From Pseudomonas azotoformans (GTDB lineage Bacteria; Pseudomonadota; Gammaproteobacteria; Pseudomonadales; Pseudomonadaceae): DNA of 64,000 nt. This document shows, piece by piece, positions 47,548 through 55,641 of the stretch. Both the position numbers and the translations under genes were made by a program. A model generated the notes under the pieces. That model saw only the letters and a program-made list of their open reading frames with translations. It did not search any database and had not been told where the DNA came from. The DNA is taken from positions 2,790,001 to 2,854,000 of the forward strand of contig NZ_LT629702.1 in assembly GCF_900103345.1 (NCBI RefSeq). The letters run 5' to 3'. The first letter of the stretch is position 1. Every line of letters starts with the position of its first letter.

Positions 47548-48705
47548 ATGATCTTCACTCAAGAACACCAGGAACTGCGCCGCAGCGTCCGCGCCTTCGT
47601 CGACCGCGAGATCAACCCCCATGTGGACGAATGGGAAAAGGCCGGGCGCTTTCCCATCCACGATATTTTCCGCAAGGCCGGTGAACTCGGCCTGCTGGGT
47701 ATCTCCAAACCGGAGAAGTTCGGCGGCATGGGCCTGGACTACAGCTATTCCATCGTCGCCGCCGAAGAGTTCGGCACCGTCCGCTGCGGCGGCATTCCCA
47801 TGTCCATCGGCGTGCAGACCGACATGTGCACCCCCGCCCTCGCCCGCTTCGGCTCCGATGCACTGCGCGAAGAATTCCTGCGCCCGGCCATCAGCGGCGA
47901 GCAGGTCGGCTGCATCGGCGTCTCGGAAACCGGCGCCGGTTCCGACGTGGCCGGGTTGAAGACCCATGCGCGCAAGGACGGCGACGACTACGTGATCAAC
48001 GGCAGCAAGATGTGGATCACCAACTCGCCCAGCGCCGACTTCATCTGCCTGCTGGCCAACACCTCCGATGACAAGCCGCACATCAACAAGTCGCTGATCA
48101 TGGTGCCGATGAACACCCCCGGCATCAGCGTCAGCCCACCCCTGGAAAAGCTCGGCATGCACAGCTCCGAGACCGCCCAGGTGTTCTTCGACGGCGTGCG
48201 CGTGCCGCAACGCAACCGCATCGGTCACGAAGGCGCGGGGTTCATGATGCAGATGCTGCAATTCCAGGAAGAACGCCTGTTTGGCGCGGCCAATATGATC
48301 AAGGGTCTGGAGCATTGCATCGACAGCACCATCGAATACTGCAAAGAGCGCCAGACCTTCGGCAAGGCGCTGATCGACAACCAGGTCATTCACTTTCGTC
48401 TCGCCGAACTTTCCACCGAAATCGAATGCCTGCGCGCCCTGGTCTACCAGGCCACCGAGCAATACATCAAGGGCCAGGACGTGACCCGCCTGGCGTCGAT
48501 GGCCAAGCTCAAGGCCGGGCGCCTGGGCCGCGAAGTCACCGACAGTTGCCTGCAATACTGGGGCGGCATGGGCTTCATGTGGGACAACCCTGTGGCCCGG
48601 GCTTATCGCGATGTGCGGCTGGTGTCGATCGGTGGCGGCGCCGATGAAATCATGCTGGGCATCATCTGCAAGTTGATGGGCACCTTGCCGGGGAAAAAGC
48701 CATGA
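47548..48705 (+). CDS. atuD: Citronellyl-CoA dehydrogenase AtuD
   Basis: 385 residues, a flavin acyl-CoA dehydrogenase that would oxidise citronellyl-CoA to geranyl-CoA. Family segments: GCIGVSETGAGSDVAGLKT near residue 128 with FAD contacts, KMWITNSPSADFICLL near residue 155, QVFFDGVRVPQRNRIG near residue 212, ERQTFGKALIDNQ near residue 270 and the C-terminal YWGGMGFMWDNPVARAYRD near residue 335. The catalytic glutamate position cannot be fixed by eye. ATG at 47548 after AGGAG; ends overlapping atuE by four bases (ATGA). Confidence 0.92.
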   Translation: MIFTQEHQELRRSVRAFVDREINPHVDEWEKAGRFPIHDIFRKAGELGLLGISKPEKFGGMGLDYSYSIVAAEEFGTVRCGGIPMSIGVQTDMCTPALARFGSDALREEFLRPAISGEQVGCIGVSETGAGSDVAGLKTHARKDGDDYVINGSKMWITNSPSADFICLLANTSDDKPHINKSLIMVPMNTPGISVSPPLEKLGMHSSETAQVFFDGVRVPQRNRIGHEGAGFMMQMLQFQEERLFGAANMIKGLEHCIDSTIEYCKERQTFGKALIDNQVIHFRLAELSTEIECLRALVYQATEQYIKGQDVTRLASMAKLKAGRLGREVTDSCLQYWGGMGFMWDNPVARAYRDVRLVSIGGGADEIMLGIICKLMGTLPGKKP

Positions 48706-49463
48706 ACACCTTGTTGCTCGAACCCCACAACGGCGTGCTGCACATCACCCTCAACCGGCCCGACTGCCGCAATGCGATGAGCCTGGAGATGGTCAATGAA
48801 CTGAGCAGTGTGCTGGCGCAGTTGGATAGCCAGACGCGCGCGGTAGTGATCAGCGGCGCCGGCGGACATTTCTGCGCCGGGGCGGATGTGAAGGACCTGG
48901 TCACGGCGGGCAATCAACTGCAGGCGCTGAACCGGGCGTTTGGCACCTTGCTGCAGGAAGTGCAAGCGCTGCCGCAGGTGGTGATCGTGGTGCTGCAGGG
49001 CGCGGTGCTGGGCGGGGGCTTTGGCCTGGCGTGCGTGAGCGATATCGCCATCGCCGATCATCAGGCGCAATTCGGCCTGCCGGAGACCAGCCTGGGCTTG
49101 CTGCCGGCGCAGATTGCACCGTTTGTGGTCAAGCGCATCGGGCTGACCCAGGCGCGACGGCTGGCGCTGACCGCGGCGCGGTTTGATGGGCTTGAGGCTG
49201 AGCAGCTGGGGGTGGTGCACTTTACCGAGCGCGACCCGCAGGCGTTGGCGCAGCGGTTGGACGACGTGCTGGGCCAGGTGCTGAAGTGTGCGCCGGGGGC
49301 GAATGGACGGACTAAAGCGCTGTTGCTGGCCAGTGTGAATGAGCCGCTGGAGGCGGTGCTGGATCGGGGCGCGCAGTGGTTTGCCGAGGCGGTGCGCAGT
49401 GAGGAAGGGATTGAGGGGACGCAGGCGTTTGTACAAAAAAGAAAGCCTCGGTGGTGCAAATGA
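48702..49463 (+). CDS. atuE: Isohexenylglutaconyl-CoA hydratase AtuE
   Basis: 253 residues, crotonase fold. It would hydrate the carboxylated geranyl-CoA product. HITLNRPDCRNAMSLEM near residue 12, the oxyanion segment GAGGHFCAGADVKDL near residue 52, and GAVLGGGFGLACVSDIAIAD near residue 99 are typical; the later ETSLGLLPAQIAPFVVKRIG carries the usual catalytic glutamate region. Translationally coupled to atuD. Its 3' part is richer in G/T codons than its neighbours. A compact REP palindrome separates it from atuF. Confidence 0.9.
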   Translation: MNTLLLEPHNGVLHITLNRPDCRNAMSLEMVNELSSVLAQLDSQTRAVVISGAGGHFCAGADVKDLVTAGNQLQALNRAFGTLLQEVQALPQVVIVVLQGAVLGGGFGLACVSDIAIADHQAQFGLPETSLGLLPAQIAPFVVKRIGLTQARRLALTAARFDGLEAEQLGVVHFTERDPQALAQRLDDVLGQVLKCAPGANGRTKALLLASVNEPLEAVLDRGAQWFAEAVRSEEGIEGTQAFVQKRKPRWCK

Positions 49464-49467
49464 CGCC

Positions 49468-49516
49468 ATCGGGGGCAAGCCCCCTCCCACAGTGTGGGAG
49501 GGGGCTTGCCCCCGAT
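49468..49516. repeat. REP doublet, GTGGGAGGGGGC family, near-perfect 49-base palindrome
   Basis: Two inward-facing REPs joined by a three-base centre form a near-perfect 49-base palindrome between atuE and atuF on the same strand. In RNA it would give a very stable hairpin inside the operon. Confidence 0.93.
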
Positions 49517-49556
49517 GAGGCCCGATCAAACACCCCATCAGCCAAGGGATAAACCC

Positions 49557-51440
49557 ATGCCCGCCTTTAACAAAATCCTGATCGCCAACCGCGGCGAAAT
49601 CGCCTGCCGCATCCAGCGCACCGCCCAAGCCCTGGGCTACCGCACCGTCGCCGTCTACAGCGACGCCGACGCCCAGGCCCTGCACGTGCAGATGGCCGAT
49701 GAATCCGTCCATATCGGCGCGGCCCCCGTGCAACAGTCGTACCTCAATATCGAGGCGATTCTCGCCGCCGCCAGACTCACCGGCGCCGATGCGATCCACC
49801 CCGGCTACGGCTTCCTCTCGGAAAACCCCGACTTCGCCCGAGCCTGCCAACACGCCGGCCTGACCTTCATCGGCCCCAGCGTCGAGGCCATCGAACTGAT
49901 GGGCAGCAAACGCCTGTCCAAACTTGCCATGCTCGACGCCGGCGTGCCGTGCATTGCCGGCTACCAAGGCAGCGCCCAGGACGACGCCACCCTGCAACAG
50001 GAAGCCGGGCGCATCGGCTACCCGTTGATAATCAAGGCCAGCGCCGGTGGCGGCGGACGTGGCATGCGCCTGGTGCACCAGCCGGAAGCGCTGCTGGACA
50101 ACCTGCATACCGCCCGTTCGGAAGCGAAAAATGCGTTTGGCAGCGACGACCTGATCCTCGAACAAGCGCTGATCGAGCCGCGCCACGTCGAGATCCAGTT
50201 GTTCGGCGACAGCCACGGTCAGTTGATCTACCTCGGCGAACGCGACTGTTCGGTGCAGCGCCGCCACCAGAAAGTCATCGAAGAAGCCCCCTGCCCCATC
50301 ATGACGCCCGAGTTGCGCCAGGCCATGGGCGAAGCCGCATTGAAGGCCGGGCGCGCGGTGAATTACGTCGGCGCCGGTACCGTGGAGTTCCTGCTCGACC
50401 GTAGCGGCCGCTTCTACTTCCTGGAAATGAACACCCGCTTGCAAGTGGAACATCCGGTCACCGAGCTGATCACCGGCCTCGACCTGGTGGATTGGCAGTT
50501 GCAGATCGCCGCCGGGCAAGCGCTGCCGTTGACCCAGGCAGACGTCACCCTCAGCGGCCATGCCATGGAAGTGCGCCTCTACGCCGAAGACCCGACTCAG
50601 GGCTTCCTGCCGCAAACCGGCGCGGTGCTGCGCTGGGAACCGGCGACGGGCGTGCGCATCGACCATGGCGTGGTGCAGGGCCAACGTATCAGCCCGTTCT
50701 ACGACCCGATGCTGGGCAAGCTCATCGCCCACGGCACCACCCGCGAAGAAGCGCGGCGCAAACTGCTGCGGGCGGTGGAAGACACGCTGTTGCTGGGCGT
50801 CGCGACCAATCAGCAACTGCTGGCTGACCTGCTCAAGCACCCGGACTTTATCAACGGCGATTTCAGCACCGGGTTTATCGCCAAGCACTTCAGCGAGATA
50901 CCGCGTCCTTCTGTGTCGAGCGAACAGCTCGCCCTGGCCGCTGTACTGTTCTACACCCACGGTGCCGAGCAACATCCCCACGGGTTGTCGGGCTGGCGCA
51001 ACACCGCGAGTAGCCCTTGCACCTATCGGCTTGAGGTCAATGGAGAAATCCACACTGTCAGCACCGAACCCCTGCTGCTCACCACCGACGGCCGCCACGC
51101 CACCCAGGTGCTCAACGGTATCCGTCGGCGCATGGCCTATCACCTCGACGACGACCAACTGTGGCTGCCGGGCCTGTGCGTGACCAACCGCACCCAGCAA
51201 GTGGCCAGCCGCCAGGCCGATGCCAGCAGCGGCACGGTCAAGGCCCCGATGGACGGCGCCATCGTCGATGTGCGGGTCAGCGCCGGTGATTACGTCACCA
51301 AGGGCCAACTGCTGCTGGTGCTCGAAGCCATGAAAATGGAGCATCCGCTGACCGCCGGCATCGACGGTGTGATCAAGGGTGTGCAGGTGATCGCCGGTGA
51401 CCAGGTGCGCAATCGCCAGGTTTTACTCGAGATCATCTAG
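49557..51440 (+). CDS. atuF: Geranyl-CoA carboxylase, biotin subunit AtuF
   Basis: 627 residues. Biotin carboxylase domain (about 1-450): KILIANRGEIACRIQRTA, ADAIHPGYGFLSENPDFA near residue 80, KASAGGGGRGMRLV ATP loop near residue 160, CSVQRRHQKVIEEAP near residue 230, FLEMNTRLQVEHPVTE near residue 288. A linker precedes the biotinyl domain with VLEAMKMEHPL near residue 595, lysine carrying biotin. It carboxylates biotin with ATP and bicarbonate for AtuC. ATG at 49557 after AAGGG; the longer frame is REP-derived. It may depend on read-through of the REP palindrome or on a promoter in the 93-base gap. Confidence 0.93.
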   Translation: MPAFNKILIANRGEIACRIQRTAQALGYRTVAVYSDADAQALHVQMADESVHIGAAPVQQSYLNIEAILAAARLTGADAIHPGYGFLSENPDFARACQHAGLTFIGPSVEAIELMGSKRLSKLAMLDAGVPCIAGYQGSAQDDATLQQEAGRIGYPLIIKASAGGGGRGMRLVHQPEALLDNLHTARSEAKNAFGSDDLILEQALIEPRHVEIQLFGDSHGQLIYLGERDCSVQRRHQKVIEEAPCPIMTPELRQAMGEAALKAGRAVNYVGAGTVEFLLDRSGRFYFLEMNTRLQVEHPVTELITGLDLVDWQLQIAAGQALPLTQADVTLSGHAMEVRLYAEDPTQGFLPQTGAVLRWEPATGVRIDHGVVQGQRISPFYDPMLGKLIAHGTTREEARRKLLRAVEDTLLLGVATNQQLLADLLKHPDFINGDFSTGFIAKHFSEIPRPSVSSEQLALAAVLFYTHGAEQHPHGLSGWRNTASSPCTYRLEVNGEIHTVSTEPLLLTTDGRHATQVLNGIRRRMAYHLDDDQLWLPGLCVTNRTQQVASRQADASSGTVKAPMDGAIVDVRVSAGDYVTKGQLLLVLEAMKMEHPLTAGIDGVIKGVQVIAGDQVRNRQVLLEII

Positions 51441-51514
51441 CCCCCTAGGCGGAACTACAGGGCCGGGCTACGCTCTATCCCCAACAGAAAGGGAAGAGTA
51501 CGGGAACCTGCGCG

Positions 51515-52057
51515 ATGCCTCATTGGCTGATTATTGACCTTGAAGCCACAACGGATGAAGGCGGCTGGCCCGTGACGGAGATGGAAGTCATCGAGATCGG
51601 CGCAAGCCTGGTCAACCGCCAGGGCCGCGAGCTGGATCACTTCCAGCGCTTCGTGCGGCCGCTGCGCCGCCCCTTGCTGACGCCTTTTTGTCGGCAGTTG
51701 ACCCACATCACCCAGGCGAACATCGATGGCGCGGTGCCAATCACTGAAGTTTGGCCGCTGTTCGAGCGCTGGCTGGGCCAACACCAGGCGCGCCTGGAGG
51801 GTTGGGCCAGTTGGGGCGATTACGATCGCAGGCAACTGGAGCTGGAATGGCAGCGCCATGGCCTGGCCAGCGCCCTCGCCACCACGCCCCATGTGAACCT
51901 CAAGCAGCGCTTCGCCAAGGCCCGGCGCCTGGACAAGCCCCTGGGGCTCAACGGCGCCCTGCAATTGGCGGGGATGCAGTTCCATGGCCAGCAACATCGG
52001 GCGTTGGAGGATGCGCGCAACACGGCGCGCCTGCTGCCGCTGATTCTGCCGGTCTAG
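51515..52057 (+). CDS. DEDDh-type 3'-5' exonuclease
   Basis: 180 residues. The four acidic motifs of the DnaQ-like family are present: LIIDLEATTDE near residue 5, THITQANIDGA near residue 63, ASWGDYDRRQLELEW near residue 97 and HRALEDARNTARL near residue 160, with the DEDDh histidine. It resembles stand-alone ERI-1/KapD-like nucleases that trim RNA or DNA ends; substrate is unknown. No partner gene is adjacent. ATG at 51515 with a weak site. Confidence 0.88.
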   Translation: MPHWLIIDLEATTDEGGWPVTEMEVIEIGASLVNRQGRELDHFQRFVRPLRRPLLTPFCRQLTHITQANIDGAVPITEVWPLFERWLGQHQARLEGWASWGDYDRRQLELEWQRHGLASALATTPHVNLKQRFAKARRLDKPLGLNGALQLAGMQFHGQQHRALEDARNTARLLPLILPV

Positions 52058-52110
52058 GCAGCTTCCAAAGGCTTGGGCATACTGAGCACCCATTTTCGTG
52101 TGGCTTACCC

Positions 52111-52210
52111 TGTAGGAGCGAGCTTGCTCGCGAAGAATGCTAACGATAACGCGTGCTGTCTGATTAAACGCGGTGTCTGGACGCTCTTCGCGAGCAAGCT
52201 CGCTCCTACA
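52111..52210. repeat. REP doublet, TGTAGGAGCGAGC family
   Basis: Inverted REPs between the exonuclease gene and ppnP, internal TAACGATAACGCG. Confidence 0.92.
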
Positions 52211-52244
52211 GTAAAGCCTTGACCCACTTTCCGAGGAATCGCCC

Positions 52245-52529
52245 ATGTTCAAAGTCAACGAGTACTTCGACGGCACCGTCAAGTCGATCGCTTTCGGCAC
52301 CGCAGAAGGTCCGGCGACCATCGGCGTCATGGCTCCCGGCGAATACGAATTCGGCACCGCCCAGCGTGAAATCATGCACGTGGTGTCCGGCGCCCTGACC
52401 GTCAAGCTGCCTGACGCCAGCGACTGGGAAACCTTCGCCGCCGGCAGCCAGTTCAACGTGCCGGCCAACAGCAAGTTCCAACTCAAGGTCGCCGTGGACA
52501 CCGCTTACCTGTGCGAATACCGCGGCTAA
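52245..52529 (+). CDS. ppnP: Pyrimidine/purine nucleoside phosphorylase PpnP
   Basis: 94 residues, the usual length of this small cupin (formerly DUF1255). It splits diverse nucleosides with phosphate. The whole protein is one cupin barrel with [13 protein letters not shown] at the start, [20 protein letters not shown] near residue 27 and [18 protein letters not shown] near residue 65. ATG at 52245 after CCGAGGAA. A strong bidirectional terminator follows 15 bases after the stop. Confidence 0.95.
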   Translation: MFKVNEYFDGTVKSIAFGTAEGPATIGVMAPGEYEFGTAQREIMHVVSGALTVKLPDASDWETFAAGSQFNVPANSKFQLKVAVDTAYLCEYRG

Positions 52530-52544
52530 GGGTTTCCCGGAAGC

Positions 52545-52582
52545 AAAAAAATGCCCGTCTCCTGCGAGACGGGCATTTTTTA
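52545..52582. terminator. Bidirectional intrinsic terminator between ppnP and the MOSC gene
   Basis: Ten-pair stem ATGCCCGTCT (52551-52560) and AGACGGGCAT (52567-52576), loop CCTGCG, with A-run before and T-run after, so it works for both convergent genes. Confidence 0.93.
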
Positions 52583-52595
52583 TGGGCGTCGAACA

Positions 52596-53402
52596 CTATT
52601 CGAGAATGGTCACCGGCATCCCCACTTCCAGGCGGCCGATGCCATCGTTGACCAGGTTCTGGCCGAAGATCGCGCCATTTTCAGTCTTGCGATAGGTTTC
52701 CAGCGTGGCGAAGGGTTCACGGTCAGCACTGCGTTCGCCGGTCTGCGGGTCGATGGTGGTGAGGATGCAGCGCGAGCAGGGCTTGACCGCACGGAACTCC
52801 ACATCACCGATACGCAGGCGCTTCCAGCCATCTTCGGCGAAGGCGGTGCTGCCTTCGATCACCAGGTTGGGTCGAAAACGCAGCATCTCCATGGGCCGGC
52901 CGATGCGTTGCGAAAGGTCATCCAGCGAAGCCTGGCCAATCACCAGCAGCGGGTAGCCATCGGCAAACGCGACCTGGTCATCGTCCTTGCCATAACCGGC
53001 CTCGGTGGTGCGGGCGCGTTCGAGGGGGATCTGCACCAGCCGCGTCGGTTTGCCGATAAAGTCACTGACCCAGGCCGCTGCCTCGTCGCCGGCGTCCGGT
53101 ACGCGCAGGGTATCGCGCCAGATGGTCACACCGCGCAACTCGGCATCAGCGCCGGGCAGCGCCACCTCCAGCGGCGTGCAACCGGGCGAACTCAAGGTGA
53201 GCCCGCCGTTGCGGTTCCACAGTGCCGACAGTTGGCTCATCTTGGCCACGGCGCGCTGCGTGAGGAAGCGACCGCTGGCTTCGTCCACCAACATCCAGCG
53301 TCGATCCCCGTCCACCCCGAGCTTATCCAGGCCGACCTGCTGCAGGATTTCGGCCTTGCCGGACTTCAAGGGGTAACGGTACAACGCGCTGAGACGAAGC
53401 AT
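52596..53402 (-). CDS. MOSC domain protein (YcbX-like, molybdenum cofactor-linked)
   Basis: 268 residues. An N-terminal MOSC beta-barrel (YRYPLKSGKAEILQQV, GVDGDRRWMLVDEASGRFLT, residues 1-115) is followed by the MOSC domain with the conserved cysteine in KPCSRCILTTIDP near residue 207 and TGERSADREPFATL. Related YcbX and mARC proteins reduce N-hydroxylated compounds using molybdenum cofactor; no ferredoxin domain is fused here, so an electron partner would be separate. Minus strand, ending in the bidirectional terminator, 39 bases after cheV. Confidence 0.88.
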   Translation of the reverse strand: MLRLSALYRYPLKSGKAEILQQVGLDKLGVDGDRRWMLVDEASGRFLTQRAVAKMSQLSALWNRNGGLTLSSPGCTPLEVALPGADAELRGVTIWRDTLRVPDAGDEAAAWVSDFIGKPTRLVQIPLERARTTEAGYGKDDDQVAFADGYPLLVIGQASLDDLSQRIGRPMEMLRFRPNLVIEGSTAFAEDGWKRLRIGDVEFRAVKPCSRCILTTIDPQTGERSADREPFATLETYRKTENGAIFGQNLVNDGIGRLEVGMPVTILE

Positions 53403-53441
53403 GGGCCTGCATTCCTGAGGGGCAAAGCCATCACCCTAAGG

Positions 53442-54377
53442 TCATGCGGGCACTTCGTCCAGCATCAGACGCTGACGCACCACGTCCACCAGCTTGTCGG
53501 GCTGGAATTTGGACAGGAAATTGTCGCAGCCGACCTTCTTCACCATCGAGTCGTTGAAGCTGCCTGACAGCGAGGTGTGCAACACCACGTAAAGGCTGCG
53601 CAAGCGCGGATCGTTGCGGATCTCGGTGGTGAGACGGTAGCCGTCCATCTCGGGCATTTCGGCGTCGGTGAAAATCATCAGCAGCTTGTCGGTCATCACA
53701 TGGCCGGCGTCGGCCCAGGCCTTGAGCATGTTCAATGCCTTGAGGCCGTCACTGGCGATGTGCATCTTCACGCCCAGTTGGCCAAGGGTGTCGCGCAGTT
53801 GCGAGAGGGCCACGTTGGAGTCATCCACCAGCAGCACTTCGCGGCCGCGGGCGCGCTCCAGCACCGGGTCTTCGAGTTTCTCGCGGGAAACCTTGGCGTT
53901 GTACGGCACGATCTCGGCCAGGACTTTTTCCACGTCGATGATTTCCACCAACTGGTCGTCGACCTTGCTGATGGCGGTGAGGTAATGCTGGCGCCCGGCA
54001 CTGGTCGGTGGCGGCAGGATGGCCTCCCAGTTCATGTTGACGATGCGGTCCACACCGCCCACCAGGAAGGCCTGCACCGAACGGTTGTACTCAGTGACGA
54101 TGATGGTGCTGTTGGGGCCAGGCACCAGCGGACGCATGCCGATGGCCTGGGACAGGTCGATCACCGGCAGGGTCTGGCCACGCAGGTTGACCACACCGCA
54201 CACGAAAGGATGGCGCTGGGGCATCAGGGTCAACTTGGGCAGTTGCAGCACTTCCTGCACCTTGAACACGTTGATCGCGAACAATTGGCGCCCCGCCAGG
54301 CGGAACATGAGGATCTCCAGGCGATTCTCACCCACCAGTTGCGTGCGTTGATCTACCGTGTCGAGAATGCCGGCCAT
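53442..54377 (-). CDS. cheV: Chemotaxis coupling/receiver protein CheV
   Basis: 311 residues. N-terminal CheW-like domain (about 15-165, with VQEVLQLPKLTLMP and GVVNLRGQTLPVIDL) and C-terminal receiver domain (about 180-305) with VLLVDDSNVALSQL, the phospho-aspartate in IFTDAEMPEMDGYRL near residue 240 and the lysine in FLSKFQPDKL near residue 292. It couples receptors to CheA and can act as phosphate sink or adaptation modulator. The ATG at 54377 is chosen for its CAGGAG; a longer frame from 54470 has no site. Upstream lies a 541-base gap. Confidence 0.94.
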   Translation of the reverse strand: MAGILDTVDQRTQLVGENRLEILMFRLAGRQLFAINVFKVQEVLQLPKLTLMPQRHPFVCGVVNLRGQTLPVIDLSQAIGMRPLVPGPNSTIIVTEYNRSVQAFLVGGVDRIVNMNWEAILPPPTSAGRQHYLTAISKVDDQLVEIIDVEKVLAEIVPYNAKVSREKLEDPVLERARGREVLLVDDSNVALSQLRDTLGQLGVKMHIASDGLKALNMLKAWADAGHVMTDKLLMIFTDAEMPEMDGYRLTTEIRNDPRLRSLYVVLHTSLSGSFNDSMVKKVGCDNFLSKFQPDKLVDVVRQRLMLDEVPA

Positions 54378-54918
54378 TAAAAGCTCCTGATGCGCTGAGG
54401 AATTTGTGCGGTTCACATAAGGTGGGTTATCGGCGGCGAACGCCAGACCTTGACCCCCGTAAAATGCCACGTAAATCCATTGATGTCACACTGACATCAT
54501 GCTTTACTGCGCTGGCCTCTCCGTATGGCAATAAAGCGACGTTGCGCGACATTCAATTCGACGCAAGGTTCCGCTATGTAAGGGATTCCCCTACGCACAA
54601 TCAGGCCCAACCTGATATTCGCAATATCTAATAGCCATTAATGTGACGCCATTCTCAATGCATGAATGGAGTCAGGCTTTTGTTTGCCATCCCAAGCCCT
54701 CGGCCCACGGGCCTTCCAGACATACAGATGTCGGCAATCGAAGGTGTGCAATTGACCCCTTTCATGAGGGCAGCGCACAGCCGTTGCCGTCACTCTAATA
54801 AACGTCCTACTGAACGCTCAGAAGCGACCTACAGGTCCAAGTCATATTTCAGCGCTATTTTTAAGCCATTCACCCGGTGCGACATCTCATCACCCGACCT
54901 TATGTTGTGGAGACTTGT
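54378..54918. other. 541-base region without a recognised gene
   Basis: Divergent gap between cheV and the HPt-like gene. It contains scattered A/T-rich patches and the motif AGCCATTAA (54633-54641), repeated at 55463-55471 before the sensor kinase. A 75-codon frame at 54404-54631 has no ribosome site and improbable composition. I see no REP, terminator or tRNA. Confidence 0.4.
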
Positions 54919-55368
54919 ATGATGAACAGCGCAAATGAATGGCAAACCACACTTCCCGATTTCCTGCTTGAAGCAGAAACGCTGCTGGCCAAGTCGGAAG
55001 AGTGCTTGAGCCACCTGCACCTGATTCGCGACGACAGCGACGCCATCGATTGCATGAAGGCCAGCCTGGCTAAACTCGCTGAAAAGGCCGACAGCCTGGC
55101 CCTGCAGGTGATCAGCGAGTTTTCCCGGCATATCCAATACCTGATCGCCAATGCGGCCAGCCCGATGCAACTGCATGACCAGGCGCTGGATGCACTGCAT
55201 GCGTGCCTGACGCTACTCGCGTGGCAACTGGAACTGATCGATGTGCGCACCGGTGAACTGAGTATGGACGAGAGTGAGCAGGCGACATTGATTGCAACCG
55301 TCACGCTGCAGATCCCGCAAAAGGACTTCACTTATAAACCGCAGCAGCGTGTGCACCACGCCTCTTGA
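54919..55368 (+). CDS. HPt/CheA-P1-like helical protein lacking the phospho-histidine
   Basis: 149 residues, all helical, cytoplasmic. The pattern follows the P1 domain of CheA: FLLEAETLLAKSEECL (about 15-30), then a helix that would hold the active histidine, then SEFSRHIQYLI, then DALHACLTLLAWQLELIDV. In my hand alignment to E. coli CheA the phospho-acceptor His48 is replaced by alanine (in ASLAKLAEKAD) and the following glycines are lost. It may be a decoy, inhibitor or scaffold for a two-component or chemotaxis system; cheV and a kinase-regulator pair flank it. I recognise no named family. Start ATG 54919 after GTGGAG. Confidence 0.65.
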   Translation: MMNSANEWQTTLPDFLLEAETLLAKSEECLSHLHLIRDDSDAIDCMKASLAKLAEKADSLALQVISEFSRHIQYLIANAASPMQLHDQALDALHACLTLLAWQLELIDVRTGELSMDESEQATLIATVTLQIPQKDFTYKPQQRVHHAS

Positions 55369-55641
55369 GTGGATAACAAGTCGTATTCGAACCCGAAGTT
55401 ATCTAAAAACGACACGACTATTAATGTGTTGGACTTGAACAGCGCAGACAAAGATATCAATTAGCCATTAACGGTAATAACGATACAACCAAACAGAAAT
55501 AATATAACTCCCCCACTCCATGAACTCTGGGAATACCGCCCGGAGCATTTGCGCGGTCAATAATCCGGTGAGGCACGGCACCAGGCGACCAACGGTAATA
55601 GTGGTGGTACTATGCCCCGCTCGAAGTGACTCAACTTCATC

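Noticed and set aside
48603..51344. Open frame of 913 codons on the minus strand
   Set aside because: Antisense to atuE and atuF, which have full domain sets.
45914..51440. Leucine/methylcrotonyl-CoA (liu) operon
   Set aside because: Gene order with AtuA, AtuB and a TetR regulator matches atu; liu lacks the DUF1446 gene and uses a MerR-type regulator.
54404..54631. 75-codon frame upstream of the HPt-like gene
   Set aside because: No ribosome site, unlikely composition and no recognisable pattern.
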